Source: Alphaproteobacteria bacterium
Lineage (GTDB): Bacteria; Pseudomonadota; Alphaproteobacteria; ATCC43930; CGMCC-115725
Assembly (NCBI GenBank): GCA_030041385.1
Contig: JASHNY010000070.1
Location: forward strand, 1 to 37,922
DNA length: 37,922 nucleotides
Reading direction: 5' to 3'
Positions 28,103-36,076 of this stretch are shown piece after piece. Position 1 is the first letter of the stretch; every line of letters begins with the position of its first letter. The position numbers were made by a program, and so were the translations under genes. The notes beneath the pieces were generated by a model. The model saw only the letters and a list, made by a program, of their open reading frames with translations. It did no database searches and was not told the DNA's origin.

Positions 28103-29044
28103 ATGCATATCCACGTGATCCACGAGAATGCCGCCTGGCTGGACCCGCTGGCGAGAGCGCTCGACGCCGAACGACTGCCGTGGCGCGACTGGTTTCTCAA
28201 CCGCGGCACGTTCGACCTGTCGCAGCCGCCGCCCGCAGGCGTCTTCTACAACCGCATGAGCGCGTCGTCGCATACGCGCGACCACCGCTACGCGGCGGAA
28301 TTGACCGCGTCGGTGCTGGCCTGGCTTGCCGCGCATGGGCGTCGCATCGTCAATGGGCCGCGCGCGCTCGACCTCGAAATCAGCAAGGCCCGCCAGTATG
28401 CCGCGCTCGAGGCCGCCGGCATTCGCACGCCGAAAACCGTGCTGGTCGCGGGGGCCGAATTATTGGTCGCGGCGGCGGACCGGCATTTCGCCGGCGGTCC
28501 GGTGATCCTGAAGCCGAACCGCGGCGGCAAGGGGCTCGGCGTGCGCCTGTTTCATACTGCCGAGGCGCTCGGCGCCCATGTGGGCAGCCACGATTACGAA
28601 GCTCCGGTCGATGGCATTCACCTGCTGCAGCAATATGTGCGGGCGCCGACGGCGCTGATCACCCGCGCCGAGTTCATCGGCGGCCGGTTTCTCTATGCCG
28701 TCGAGGTCGATACCAGCGACGGGTTCGAATTGTGCCCGGCCGATGCTTGCGCCGTCGGCGATGCGTTCTGCCCGGCCGGCCCCGAAACCGGTCCCGGGCC
28801 GCGCGCCAAATTCACAATCATCGATGACATCGACGCCGCGCTGAAGGCCCGATACGAGAGTTTTCTTGCCGCCAACGACATCGGGATCGCCGGGATCGAG
28901 TTTATCGCCGATGCCGAGGGCGCCGTCTTTACCTACGATGTCAACACCAACACGAACTATAATCCCGATGCCGAGGCTCGCGCCGGCCGCTCGGCGATGA
29001 CGGCGCTGGCCCGTTTTCTCGGCGGGGAATTGCAGAACTGCTAG
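28103..29044 (+). CDS. ATP-grasp domain ligase, RimK-like
   Basis: 313 residues from ATG 28103 (GAACGAGGAA upstream); an earlier in-frame ATG at 28058 lacks a ribosome site. The N-terminal pre-grasp domain (HVIHENAAWLDPLARALDAE) is followed by the ATP-grasp core: GPRALDLEISKARQYAALEA, GPVILKPNRGGKGLGVRLFH with the ATP-binding lysine, and the metal site FTYDVNTNTNYNPDAEAR. This architecture fits RimK/alpha-L-glutamate ligase-like enzymes that join a carboxylate to an amine. Substrates are unknown. A possible short exported protein follows after 38 bp on the same strand. Confidence 0.85.
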   Translation: MHIHVIHENAAWLDPLARALDAERLPWRDWFLNRGTFDLSQPPPAGVFYNRMSASSHTRDHRYAAELTASVLAWLAAHGRRIVNGPRALDLEISKARQYAALEAAGIRTPKTVLVAGAELLVAAADRHFAGGPVILKPNRGGKGLGVRLFHTAEALGAHVGSHDYEAPVDGIHLLQQYVRAPTALITRAEFIGGRFLYAVEVDTSDGFELCPADACAVGDAFCPAGPETGPGPRAKFTIIDDIDAALKARYESFLAANDIGIAGIEFIADAEGAVFTYDVNTNTNYNPDAEARAGRSAMTALARFLGGELQNC

Positions 29045-29082
29045 CGCCGCGTGCCTGCCGCATCCTCGTTTGTGCCGCTGCG

Positions 29083-29322
29083 ATGATGGCGGCGGCAGGG
29101 GCGGCTGCGGCCGGGGAGAGCAATGCGGCGGTCGATTTATGGGCGCCGCCGTCGTCGCTGCCGCTGCCGGCGGACCGCGGCAAGCCGCTGATGCTGCCGC
29201 CGCTCGAAGCCGGGCCCGATACCTCGCATTGCCTGCCGCCTCTGCCGTGCGGCACCCAGCTTTACGGCGCGATCCAGAAAGACGGCGCGGTCGAATTGCA
29301 GGTGCCGGCGCTGCGCTGGTGA
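29083..29322 (+). CDS. Small possibly exported protein, start uncertain
   Basis: 79 codons from ATG 29083. Residues 1-11 are Ala/Gly-rich (MMAAAGAAAAG) and resemble the end of a signal peptide. The frame stays open upstream with Arg and hydrophobic codons (RACRILVCAAAMM), but no ATG, GTG or TTG start occurs there before it enters the ATP-grasp gene. The rest is Pro-rich with two cysteines (SHCLPPLPCGTQLYGAIQKD) and ends VELQVPALRW. I recognise no family. It may be a lipoprotein-less periplasmic peptide co-transcribed with the ATP-grasp gene, or a chance frame. Confidence 0.4.
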   Translation: MMAAAGAAAAGESNAAVDLWAPPSSLPLPADRGKPLMLPPLEAGPDTSHCLPPLPCGTQLYGAIQKDGAVELQVPALRW

Positions 29323-29333
29323 GGGGGGCGTTC

Positions 29334-30584
29334 CTACCGGTGCGTCATCCGGTCGGCGGCGACCTCCCCGCCCTTCAGCACCAGGGCGATGTTCTTCGCC
29401 TCGCGCAGGGTTGCGATGTCGGCCAGCGGGTCGCCGGCAACGACGATGAGGTCGGCGAATTTGCCCTTCTCCACCGTGCCGACCTCATGCGCGCGCCCGC
29501 AGCATTCCGCCGCCCACAGGGTCGCGGCCTGCACGGCCTGCATCGGGGTCATCCCGGCGCGCACCAGGCAGTCGAGCTCGCCGGCATTGGCCGGGTGGCC
29601 ATGACCGCCGGCATCGGTGCCCGCCACCACCTTGACCCCCGCGGCCAGCGCCCGCTGCACCGCCAGGATGTGGTGCTCGTGGAGGGCGTGGGCGCGCTCG
29701 CGCACATGCGGCAACGGCGATTTGCGGTGGTATTCGTAGACGAGCAGGGTCGGCACGAAAAAGATGTTCCGTTCCGCCATGCGCTCCAACTGCCGCGGGT
29801 CTTCGTCGAGGTAGCAGCCGTGCTCGATCGAATCGACCTCGGCGGCGATCGCGATGTCGAGCCCGCGCCCGCCGAGCGCATGGCACATCACGCGGCGGTC
29901 GAGCGCGTGCGCCTCCTCGACCAATGCCTGCATCTCGTCGAGGTTGAAGGCGCCGTCCTTCGGCCCGTGTCCCGGCCTGGAGCTGGCGCCGCCGGTCGTC
30001 GCGCATTTGATCACGTCGGCGCCGGCCCGCACCATGCGCCGCACCACCGGCCGCACATCGCCGAGGGTCTCGACGACGCCGCTCGGCAACAGCGGGTCGC
30101 GCGGCACGCAACAGCAATCGCCGAAGGGGCTGGCGCCCGACGGCGCCACCGCATCGCCGATGCCGCCGATCGGCGAGATGATCGAGATCGACAACACGAG
30201 CCGCGGCCCGGCGATCAATCCTTCGTCGATCGCCCGCTTGAACCCGGCATCGAGCCCGGCGGCATCGCGGATCATCGTGTACCCGGCCTCCAGCGTCTGC
30301 CGCAACACCGCGGCGGTGCGCAGATGCCGCGTGCTTTCGGGCTCGTCGATGCCCCAGCGATGCGCCAGGTCATAGCGGTGGTTGGCCATGTGGTCGTGGC
30401 AATCGATGAGCCCCGGCAATATGGTCTTGCCGGTGCAATCGACGATCTCGGCATCGTGCGGGAAGTCGCCTTCGTTGCGCACGGCGACAGACGCGATGCG
30501 TTCGCCGTCGATGACGATCGTGGCGCCGGTAACCGGCGCGGCGCCGGTGCCGTCGATCAGTCGGGCTCCTCGCAGCACCTTCAT
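29334..30584 (-). CDS. Metal-dependent amidohydrolase, imidazolonepropionase/prolidase-like
   Basis: 416 residues with the full binuclear amidohydrolase ligand set: His63 and His65 (LIDCHDHM), Lys193 as candidate carbamylated bridge (DVIKCATTGG), His235 (VMCHALG), His255 (SIEHGCYL) and Asp324 (AGTDAGGH). The start segment RGARLIDGTGAAPVTGATIV and end segment GTVEKGKFADLIVVAGDPLA form the small beta domain. The pattern resembles the Xaa-Arg/Xaa-Pro dipeptidase and related carboxypeptidase group, which cleave N-acyl or dipeptide bonds. Substrate not determined. No signal peptide. GAGGGCAAG precedes the ATG. Confidence 0.9.
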   Translation of the reverse strand: MKVLRGARLIDGTGAAPVTGATIVIDGERIASVAVRNEGDFPHDAEIVDCTGKTILPGLIDCHDHMANHRYDLAHRWGIDEPESTRHLRTAAVLRQTLEAGYTMIRDAAGLDAGFKRAIDEGLIAGPRLVLSISIISPIGGIGDAVAPSGASPFGDCCCVPRDPLLPSGVVETLGDVRPVVRRMVRAGADVIKCATTGGASSRPGHGPKDGAFNLDEMQALVEEAHALDRRVMCHALGGRGLDIAIAAEVDSIEHGCYLDEDPRQLERMAERNIFFVPTLLVYEYHRKSPLPHVRERAHALHEHHILAVQRALAAGVKVVAGTDAGGHGHPANAGELDCLVRAGMTPMQAVQAATLWAAECCGRAHEVGTVEKGKFADLIVVAGDPLADIATLREAKNIALVLKGGEVAADRMTHR

Positions 30585-30690
30585 CTTGCCCTCCCTCGAT
30601 GCGGGTGCATTGATTGTGCCGGGACCGAGCCGGCACGCCTATCCTTGTCGGCGATCATAGCAGCGATCGCCACTGGCCCGGGAGGGAGCG

Positions 30691-31158
30691 ATGACCATCG
30701 CCGATGCCGTGCGCCGCCGGTTGCGGCCGACGCTCGCGGGGCTGTTGTTGCTGGGCGGGTGCGCAGCAGCTCCGCCGCCGCCCGTCGCGCCCAACCCACC
30801 GCCGCCCGGCGCCGCGCGCGTGTGGTTCCTGCGCCAGTGGGAGACCGGCGAATCCTGGATTACGCCGATGATCTACCTCAACGGCACGGCGATGCGCGCG
30901 AGCGTCCCCGGCACCATCTTTTACCGGGATTTCGCGCCCGGCACCTATACGTTCTCGGTCGCGACCTGCGGCATGGACACCAACCAGTCGGCGACGCTGC
31001 GGCTTGCTTCCGGTGACCAGGTCGATCTCGAAGTCCAGTCGCTGAGCTCGTGGACTCCGCCGGATTGCGGATACGAAGGCACGTTTTACGTGCGCCGCAT
31101 CCCGCCGCAATGGGCGAAGCTCTACCTGCCGCAGCTCAAATATCTCGGCCCGGGCTGA
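30691..31158 (+). CDS. Lipoprotein of unknown function
   Basis: 155 residues. A positively charged start (VRRRLRPT) and hydrophobic stretch end in lipobox LGGC with Cys24 as lipidation site, followed by an Ala/Pro-rich linker. The globular part has beta-strand-rich sequence (ARVWFLRQWETGESWITPMI, then TIFYRDFAPGTYTFSVATCG), similar to DUF2846-like envelope proteins that place a small beta sandwich at the membrane. A strong GGGAGGGAG ribosome site precedes ATG 30691. It is transcribed alone, divergent from the amidohydrolase and convergent with the FadJ-like gene. Function unknown. Confidence 0.82.
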   Translation: MTIADAVRRRLRPTLAGLLLLGGCAAAPPPPVAPNPPPPGAARVWFLRQWETGESWITPMIYLNGTAMRASVPGTIFYRDFAPGTYTFSVATCGMDTNQSATLRLASGDQVDLEVQSLSSWTPPDCGYEGTFYVRRIPPQWAKLYLPQLKYLGPG

Positions 31159-31184
31159 GCCAGCCGCAGAGGCGGCGACCCCGG

Positions 31185-33302
31185 CTATGGCATCGGCCGC
31201 GCCGCCTTGGCCTCGTGCAAGGGCGAGCCGCTTTCGGCGAGGCGCCGCAGCAGGTCGGAGGGGCGCCAGCGCTCGCCATAGCGCTGATGCCAGCCGGCGA
31301 TCTGGTTGTAGACCTCGCGTACCCCGATCGTGTCGGCCCAGTACATCAGGCCGCCGCGGTAGCGCGGAAAGCCGAAGCCGTGCAGCCACATCACGTCGAT
31401 GTCGCTGGCCCGCAACGCAGCCCCCTCTTCGAGAATCTTGCAGGCCTCGTTGACCGAGGCGAACAGCAGCCGGCGCAGGATCTCGTCGTCGCTGAACTCG
31501 TGCTGCGGAATGCCCAGCTCGGCCGCGGTTTCCCTGATGATGCGGGTGACTTCGGGGTCCGGATGCGGGGTGCGGTCGCCGGGTTCGTAGCGGTACCACC
31601 CGGCGCCGGTTTTCTGGCCGAGCCTTCCCATCTCGACGATGCGGTCGGCGATCGGCTGCTTGCGGTAGTTCGGGTATTGTTCGGCGCGGCGCTTGCGCGT
31701 GTCGTAGCCGATATCGAGGCCCGAGAGGTCGGACACGGCGAGCGGGCCGATCGGGTAACCGAAATCGACCATGACCTTGTCGATCTGCTCCGGCAAGGCG
31801 CCTTCCTCGATCAGGATGTTGATCTCCATGCCGAACGGCGCGCGGCTGCGATTGGCAAGAAAGCCGTCGCCGTTGCCGGCGAGCCCGCTGACCTTGCCGA
31901 TCTTGCGGCCCAGGGCCATTGCCGTGGCGAGCACGTCGGGTGCGCTCTTGGTGCCCTTGACCACCTCGAACAGTTTCATCACGTTGGCCGGGGCAAAGAA
32001 ATGCGTGCCGGCAACGTCTTGCGGGCGTTTCGTCATGTTGGCCATCAAGTCGATGTCGATGCCGGAGGTGTTGCTGTACAGCAGCGCGCCCGGCTTCATG
32101 ATCGCATCGAGCTTTTTGAAAATCTCTTCCTTGACCGGGATCTGCTCGAAGGCGGCCTCGATGACGACATCGCAATCCTTGATGTCGTCGAGGCTGTCGA
32201 CCGGGTGGATGCGGGCGAAGCGGCGCTCCATCTCGTCCGGCGCCAGGCTGCCGCGCTTGACGCTGGTCTCGTAATTGGCGCGGATGCGGCTGATGCCGCG
32301 ATCCAGCGCCTCTTTGGTGGCGTCGGTAATCTTCACGTCGAAACCATAATCGGCAAAGCTCATCGCGATGCCTCCACCCATCGTGCCGGCGCCGATCACG
32401 GCCGGATTGTCGGTTGGGCGCAATTTGGTGTCGGCCGGGATGAACGGGATTTTCGCCACCTCGCGCTCGGCAAAAAATGCGTAGCGCAACGCCTTGGCCT
32501 CATCGGAGCCGACCTGCTCGTCGAACAGCTTGCGTTCGAGGGCGCAGCCGTCGTCGAAGGGCAGCCTGCACGCCGCCTCGACCGCCTCGATGCAGGCATA
32601 GGGGGCGCGCTGGTTGCGGGCGCGCCGGGCGATCGCCTTGCGCGTGCCCTCGAACAGTTCCGGGGTCCCCTCGGACAGCTTTTCGTCGCGGTTGCGGATT
32701 ACCGGCAGCGGCTTCTGGTCGGCGATCTTGCGGGCGAAGGCGATCGCCGCGCCCTTCAGATCGCCCTCCGGCACCACTTCGTCGATGATGCCGAGCTTTT
32801 GCGCCTCTTCGGCCGGGACATGCCGGCCCGAGGTGATCATCTCGAGCGCCGCCTTCGGGCCGATCAACCGCGGCAGGCGCTGCGTGCCGCCGGCGCCGGG
32901 GAGAATGCCGATCAATACCTCCGGCAGCCCCACCTTGGCGCTCGGCACGGCGATGCGGTAGTGGCAGGCGAGCGCGGTTTCGAGCCCGCCGCCGAGCGCA
33001 TAGCCGTGGATCGCCGCGACCACCGGCTTCGCGCTCTGGTCCAGCACGTCGTAATGGCGGCGCGTCGGCGGCGCAGCCGCCGGACCCCGGCCGAACTGGC
33101 GGATATCGGCGCCGGCGATAAAGCTGCGGCCGGCGCCGATCAACACCATCGCCGTGACCGATGGGTCGGCGTTGCCCTTGTCGAGCGCCTCGACAATGCC
33201 CTGCGGCACGCCTGGCGACAGCGCATTCACCGGCGGGTTGTCGACCGTGATGATGCCAATGCCGTTTTCGGTCTCGAAGCGGACCAGCGCAGGTTCGGCC
33301 AT
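31185..33302 (-). CDS. Bifunctional enoyl-CoA hydratase/3-hydroxyacyl-CoA dehydrogenase
   Basis: 705 residues from the ATG at 33300-33302 (GGAGA upstream). It is a FadJ-like multifunctional beta-oxidation enzyme. The N-terminal crotonase domain (1 to about 190) has IAGADIRQFG, LGGGLETALACHYRIA and LPEVLIGILPGAGGTQRLP with the catalytic Glu. The dehydrogenase part has NAD motif AVIGAGTMGGGIAMSF, SNTSGIDIDLMA, and the catalytic His in GTHFFAPANVMKLFEVV. The C-terminal helical domain is complete. The gene was probably once joined to the thiolase-like gene upstream; a GxxExxY cassette now lies between, starting 22 bp before this start codon. Confidence 0.95.
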   Translation of the reverse strand: MAEPALVRFETENGIGIITVDNPPVNALSPGVPQGIVEALDKGNADPSVTAMVLIGAGRSFIAGADIRQFGRGPAAAPPTRRHYDVLDQSAKPVVAAIHGYALGGGLETALACHYRIAVPSAKVGLPEVLIGILPGAGGTQRLPRLIGPKAALEMITSGRHVPAEEAQKLGIIDEVVPEGDLKGAAIAFARKIADQKPLPVIRNRDEKLSEGTPELFEGTRKAIARRARNQRAPYACIEAVEAACRLPFDDGCALERKLFDEQVGSDEAKALRYAFFAEREVAKIPFIPADTKLRPTDNPAVIGAGTMGGGIAMSFADYGFDVKITDATKEALDRGISRIRANYETSVKRGSLAPDEMERRFARIHPVDSLDDIKDCDVVIEAAFEQIPVKEEIFKKLDAIMKPGALLYSNTSGIDIDLMANMTKRPQDVAGTHFFAPANVMKLFEVVKGTKSAPDVLATAMALGRKIGKVSGLAGNGDGFLANRSRAPFGMEINILIEEGALPEQIDKVMVDFGYPIGPLAVSDLSGLDIGYDTRKRRAEQYPNYRKQPIADRIVEMGRLGQKTGAGWYRYEPGDRTPHPDPEVTRIIRETAAELGIPQHEFSDDEILRRLLFASVNEACKILEEGAALRASDIDVMWLHGFGFPRYRGGLMYWADTIGVREVYNQIAGWHQRYGERWRPSDLLRRLAESGSPLHEAKAARPMP

Positions 33303-33324
33303 GTCAGTTCTCCGTAACTTTGAA

Positions 33325-33736
33325 TTCACCACAGAGGCACAGAGGCATAGAGAGGTTCTAGAGCACGAACCGTTTCATGCCTTCCTTCAATACTGGCGAG
33401 TGATAAGTCAGCAGCTGCGCATCATGTACAGGAATGAGCCGCTCCACGGTTTTCAGTTCCAGATCACCCGTTCCTCTACAACGACATCGCTTCGATAACC
33501 ACAGTCGAGGCGAACTGCCTTGTACACAACCGGCAGAGGGACTTGCCGGCGAAAGTTCAGGCCGTTTTGCTTCAGTTCATAGCACAGGCATTCCTCATAT
33601 GCCGATTCCAGCAGGCCGGGTCCAAGCTGTTGGTGAACCTCAATGGCGAAGCCGATAATTCTCTCAGTGAGAAGATCATTGGTCTGCGACCTCGACACCG
33701 CTCGACCCCTCAGTGCCTCTGTGCCTCTGTGGTGAA
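33325..33736. mobile_element. GxxExxY cassette with 23-bp inverted repeats
   Basis: Perfect inverted repeats TTCACCACAGAGGCACAGAG... (33325-33347) and its complement (33714-33736) bound a 412-bp unit with a decayed GxxExxY gene inside. Each repeat contains CCTCTGTG twice in tandem. Outside the repeats a weaker similarity continues (CTTTGAA / CTTTAGA). The unit begins two bases after the thiolase-like gene stop and ends 22 bp before the FadJ-like gene. No transposase is encoded, so movement would need help in trans or homing by the nuclease-like product. The mobile nature is inferred from structure and position. Confidence 0.65.
33358..33698 (-). pseudogene. GxxExxY protein (PD-(D/E)XK superfamily), frameshifted
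   Basis: The intact 5' part encodes 81 residues starting [20 protein letters not shown], with the family name motif GLLESAY (in [20 protein letters not shown]) and [18 protein letters not shown] one-base deletion near 33461 then gives WN-stop at 33453. In the next frame the sequence continues [20 protein letters not shown], then SPVLKEGMKRFVL and a stop at 33358. The nuclease-like residues Asp (in RSD) and ELK lie on opposite sides of the frameshift. Compared with full members (about 125-130 residues) some 15 residues after LLTY are also missing. Two lesions indicate a dead gene. Confidence 0.85.
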
Positions 33737-33738
33737 AT

Positions 33739-34908
33739 CTAAAGCGTCGCTTCGGTTCCCAAAATCACCGTCGATTGCGACGACAGAACCCCGCCGTTGC
33801 CGTGGGCGATCGCGGTTTCGGCGCCCTTGACTTGGCGCTCGCCGCATTCGCCGCGGAGTTGACGCACGGCCTCGATCAGCAGGAACAGCCCGTACATGCC
33901 GGGATGGCAATAGGAAAGCCCGCCGCCATTGGTGTTGACCGGCAGCGATCCGCCCGGAGCGATGCGCCCGCCCTCGACAAACCGGCCGCCCTCGCCTTTC
34001 GGGCAGAAGCCGAGATCTTCGAGAAACAGGATCGTGTTGATCGTGAAGGCGTCGTAGAGCTCGACCACGTCGATGTCTTTCGCCGCGAGGCCGGCCATTG
34101 CATAGGCCGCCTTTCCCGAGGCGAGCGCGCCGGTGACGGTCAGATCGGGCATCGACGAAATATTGGCGTGGGTGATCGCCTGGCCGTGGCCGAGCACATA
34201 GACCGGCGGCTTTTTCAGCGATTTGGCGCGGTCGGGCGCGGTCAATACGATGGCGCCGCCGCCATCGGTGACGAGGCAGATGTCGCGCACCGTGAACGGA
34301 TAGCTGACCATGCGCGCGCCGAGCACCTCGTCGATCGACAGCGGCTTTTTCTCCCAGGCGACCGGGTTTTTCAGCGCCCATTGTCGCGCCGCCACCGCGA
34401 CCGCGGCCATCTGCTCGCGCGTCGTGCCGAATTCGAACATGTGGCGCGAGGCGGCGAGCGCATAGGCGGAGGAGGGGAGAAACGGCCGATACGGCGTCTC
34501 GTACGGGTTGATTTCGCGCACCGAAGCCTGGCGCCGCCCGACGCTGCGCTGGGTCGAGCCGTAGGCGATGACCGCGACGTTGCACAGGCCGAGCTGGATC
34601 GCCGCCAGCGCATGGCCGACATGGAACATGAACGACGAGCCGCCGATGATCGTGGTGTCGATAAAGGCAGGCGAGATGCCGAGATATTCGCTGAGGTTGA
34701 GGCCCGAGGTGCGGCTCTGCGTCGTCGCACAGATCAGCCCGTCCACATCCTTCAGCGCCAGCCCGCAATCGGCGAGGGCGCGCGTTATCCCCTGGGCCAT
34801 CAGGTCGATGACGTTCATCCCTTCGGCGACGTGGCCGAGATCGCTTTCGGCGGCGCCGACGATCGCCGCGCCGCCACGCCGAAGTCCTCGGTTATCCGGG
34901 CCGCTCAT
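33739..34908 (-). CDS. Thiolase-like protein lacking nucleophilic cysteine
   Basis: 389 residues from the ATG at 34906-34908, overlapping the DUF35 gene stop by one base. It has thiolase fold markers: [51 protein letters not shown] and [16 protein letters not shown]. At the place of the nucleophilic Cys of thiolases it reads IIGGSSFMF, so Gly90 replaces Cys, and the usual GHP of the C-terminal loop is CHP. SCP-x/Ltp2-type thiolase-like proteins paired with DUF35 partners include retro-aldolases of steroid side-chain breakdown. A carbon-carbon lyase or scaffold role is therefore more likely than classical thiolysis. Substrate unknown. Confidence 0.9.
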   Translation of the reverse strand: MSGPDNRGLRRGGAAIVGAAESDLGHVAEGMNVIDLMAQGITRALADCGLALKDVDGLICATTQSRTSGLNLSEYLGISPAFIDTTIIGGSSFMFHVGHALAAIQLGLCNVAVIAYGSTQRSVGRRQASVREINPYETPYRPFLPSSAYALAASRHMFEFGTTREQMAAVAVAARQWALKNPVAWEKKPLSIDEVLGARMVSYPFTVRDICLVTDGGGAIVLTAPDRAKSLKKPPVYVLGHGQAITHANISSMPDLTVTGALASGKAAYAMAGLAAKDIDVVELYDAFTINTILFLEDLGFCPKGEGGRFVEGGRIAPGGSLPVNTNGGGLSYCHPGMYGLFLLIEAVRQLRGECGERQVKGAETAIAHGNGGVLSSQSTVILGTEATL

Positions 34909-35291
34909 CACGCACCCTCCGCCGGTACGAAGACCGGATAGGCCGGCTGCTCGCCTTCGGCCGGGTGGACGCGGAACCTGACCCGCATGCCGATCTTGAC
35001 CGCCATCGGGTCGATCTCCTCGACCCGGCTCATCAGCCGAAACCCCTCGTCGCAATCGACCAGCACGATATTGTAGGGCGTACCCTGCACCGGATGCGTG
35101 ACCGTGGTCGCGTAGACCGTGCCGAGCCCTTTGCTGATCCGCCATTCGAGCTCGGTATTGCCGGAATAGGGACAGACGACGCGCGGGTAGAACACCGCCC
35201 GGCCGGCCGCCGGGCTCCACTGATAGGCCAACTCGCCTTTGTCGAGATGCGCCTGATAGATCGCCAAAGGCGATCGCGCCGTTTCCGCCAT
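34908..35291 (-). CDS. DUF35 OB-fold protein, degenerate zinc ribbon
   Basis: 127 residues from ATG 35289-35291 (GAGGGGAG upstream). Family pattern: N-terminal helix (SPLAIYQAHLDKGELAYQWS), a rubredoxin-like segment (GRAVFYPRVVCPYSGNTELE), then an OB-fold (GLGTVYATTVTHPV ... YNIVLVDCDEGFRLMSRVEE). DUF35 proteins bind thiolase or HMG-CoA synthase family partners and feed acyl-CoA substrates. Of the four zinc cysteines only one remains in this segment (CPYS instead of CPxC), so zinc binding is probably lost. Translationally coupled to the thiolase-like gene downstream. Confidence 0.88.
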   Translation of the reverse strand: MAETARSPLAIYQAHLDKGELAYQWSPAAGRAVFYPRVVCPYSGNTELEWRISKGLGTVYATTVTHPVQGTPYNIVLVDCDEGFRLMSRVEEIDPMAVKIGMRVRFRVHPAEGEQPAYPVFVPAEGA

Positions 35292-35366
35292 GCGCCGCTC
35301 CCCTCGTTGCGGGGGCATTGTGTCGCCCCCGCCGTACCGCCTCAAGCGGCTTGGCGGCGGCGCACG

Positions 35367-35394
35367 AAAAAGGGCGGCCCGCATCGGGCCGCCC
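35367..35394 (-). terminator. Rho-independent terminator after small gene
   Basis: On the minus strand a perfect 10-bp stem GGGCGGCCCG/CGGGCCGCCC (arms 35372-35381 and 35385-35394, loop of three) is followed by TTTTT (35367-35371). It lies about 40 bp downstream of the stop of the gene at 35436-35657 and insulates it from the DUF35/thiolase operon. Confidence 0.88.
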
Positions 35395-35435
35395 CGTTCC
35401 GCAAAAATGGTTTCGCTATCCGGCTCTACGGAGCC

Positions 35436-35657
35436 CTATTCCCCGGCATAGCCGAGCTTCAGCTGCAGGCGAAAGCCGCCCACCACATTGCCGGCGCTGT
35501 CGGCGATCGAAATCGCGCGGTGCTCGTTCCCTTCCAGCAATTCTCGCGCCCGGTGAAGAGCCTCCTGTTCCGTGCGGAAATATTCGGTCCGCTCGACATC
35601 TTCCGTGTACGCGGTCGGAAGCATGCGGATCTCGTCGTAGGAAATTCTATAGGTCAT
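35436..35657 (-). CDS. Small protein of unknown function
   Basis: 73 residues from the ATG at 35655-35657, which has AGGGACGAG just upstream; ATGs 12 and 39 nt further upstream lack such a site. The sequence MTYRISYDEIRMLPTAYTED then TEYFRTEQEALHRARELLEG and AISIADSAGNVVGGFRLQLK suggests a small alpha/beta fold (strand, helix, two strands). Similar short proteins are common in alphaproteobacteria without a known role. It is monocistronic with its own terminator. Confidence 0.75.
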   Translation of the reverse strand: MTYRISYDEIRMLPTAYTEDVERTEYFRTEQEALHRARELLEGNEHRAISIADSAGNVVGGFRLQLKLGYAGE

Positions 35658-36076
35658 CTCGTCCCTCATAATTGAGCCTCGGCGAACAAGGATCACCGCG
35701 AAGGCGGTTCCGCGCGGAACCTGCTCCGGTCGGCGGTGACGGTGTGGTCAAGGTGCAGGCGGGGCCGGCGATTGCAGCCGCGGTAATCAGGCCGCTCTTT
35801 TAGGGAGTCCAATCATCCGGGGCAGCGCAATCTTCCCCCGTCTTGGTCTTCAGCGCGATACTTCGGGATAAACGTACTGAAGAGATACAAGTATACGCAC
35901 GATTGCAGTGTGCTGGAGCTTTGCGGCATCAATATGACATATCGTTATCCGGTTGATGACTTTCCAGAACGAAAGTCACTTTTTCGAAACTTATACTTTT
36001 TGGTTCACCGATACATCAACCGGAGCGCCAGAAACGGTGATCGCGGCGCGCCGCGCCCGCCCGCCGCGCCGCCGCG
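35658..36076. other. Intergenic region, partly AT-rich
   Basis: 419 bp without a well supported gene. 35860-36020 is more AT-rich than the neighbourhood. A plus-strand frame of 48 codons (35934-36080, starting MTYRYPVDDFPERKSLF) is possible but has no ribosome site, runs into a GC-rich low-complexity end and overlaps the GMC gene, so I do not call it. The end (36045-36076) is a run of GCC/CGC triplets next to the GMC stop. A 5' promoter for the gene at 35657 must lie near 35680-35760. Confidence 0.5.

Noticed and set aside
29070-31016. A plus-strand open frame of about 650 codons
   Set aside because: Antisense shadow of the amidohydrolase; product is Arg/His-rich without motifs.
31050-33317. 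A plus-strand open frame of about 750 codons
   Set aside because: Antisense shadow of the FadJ-like gene.
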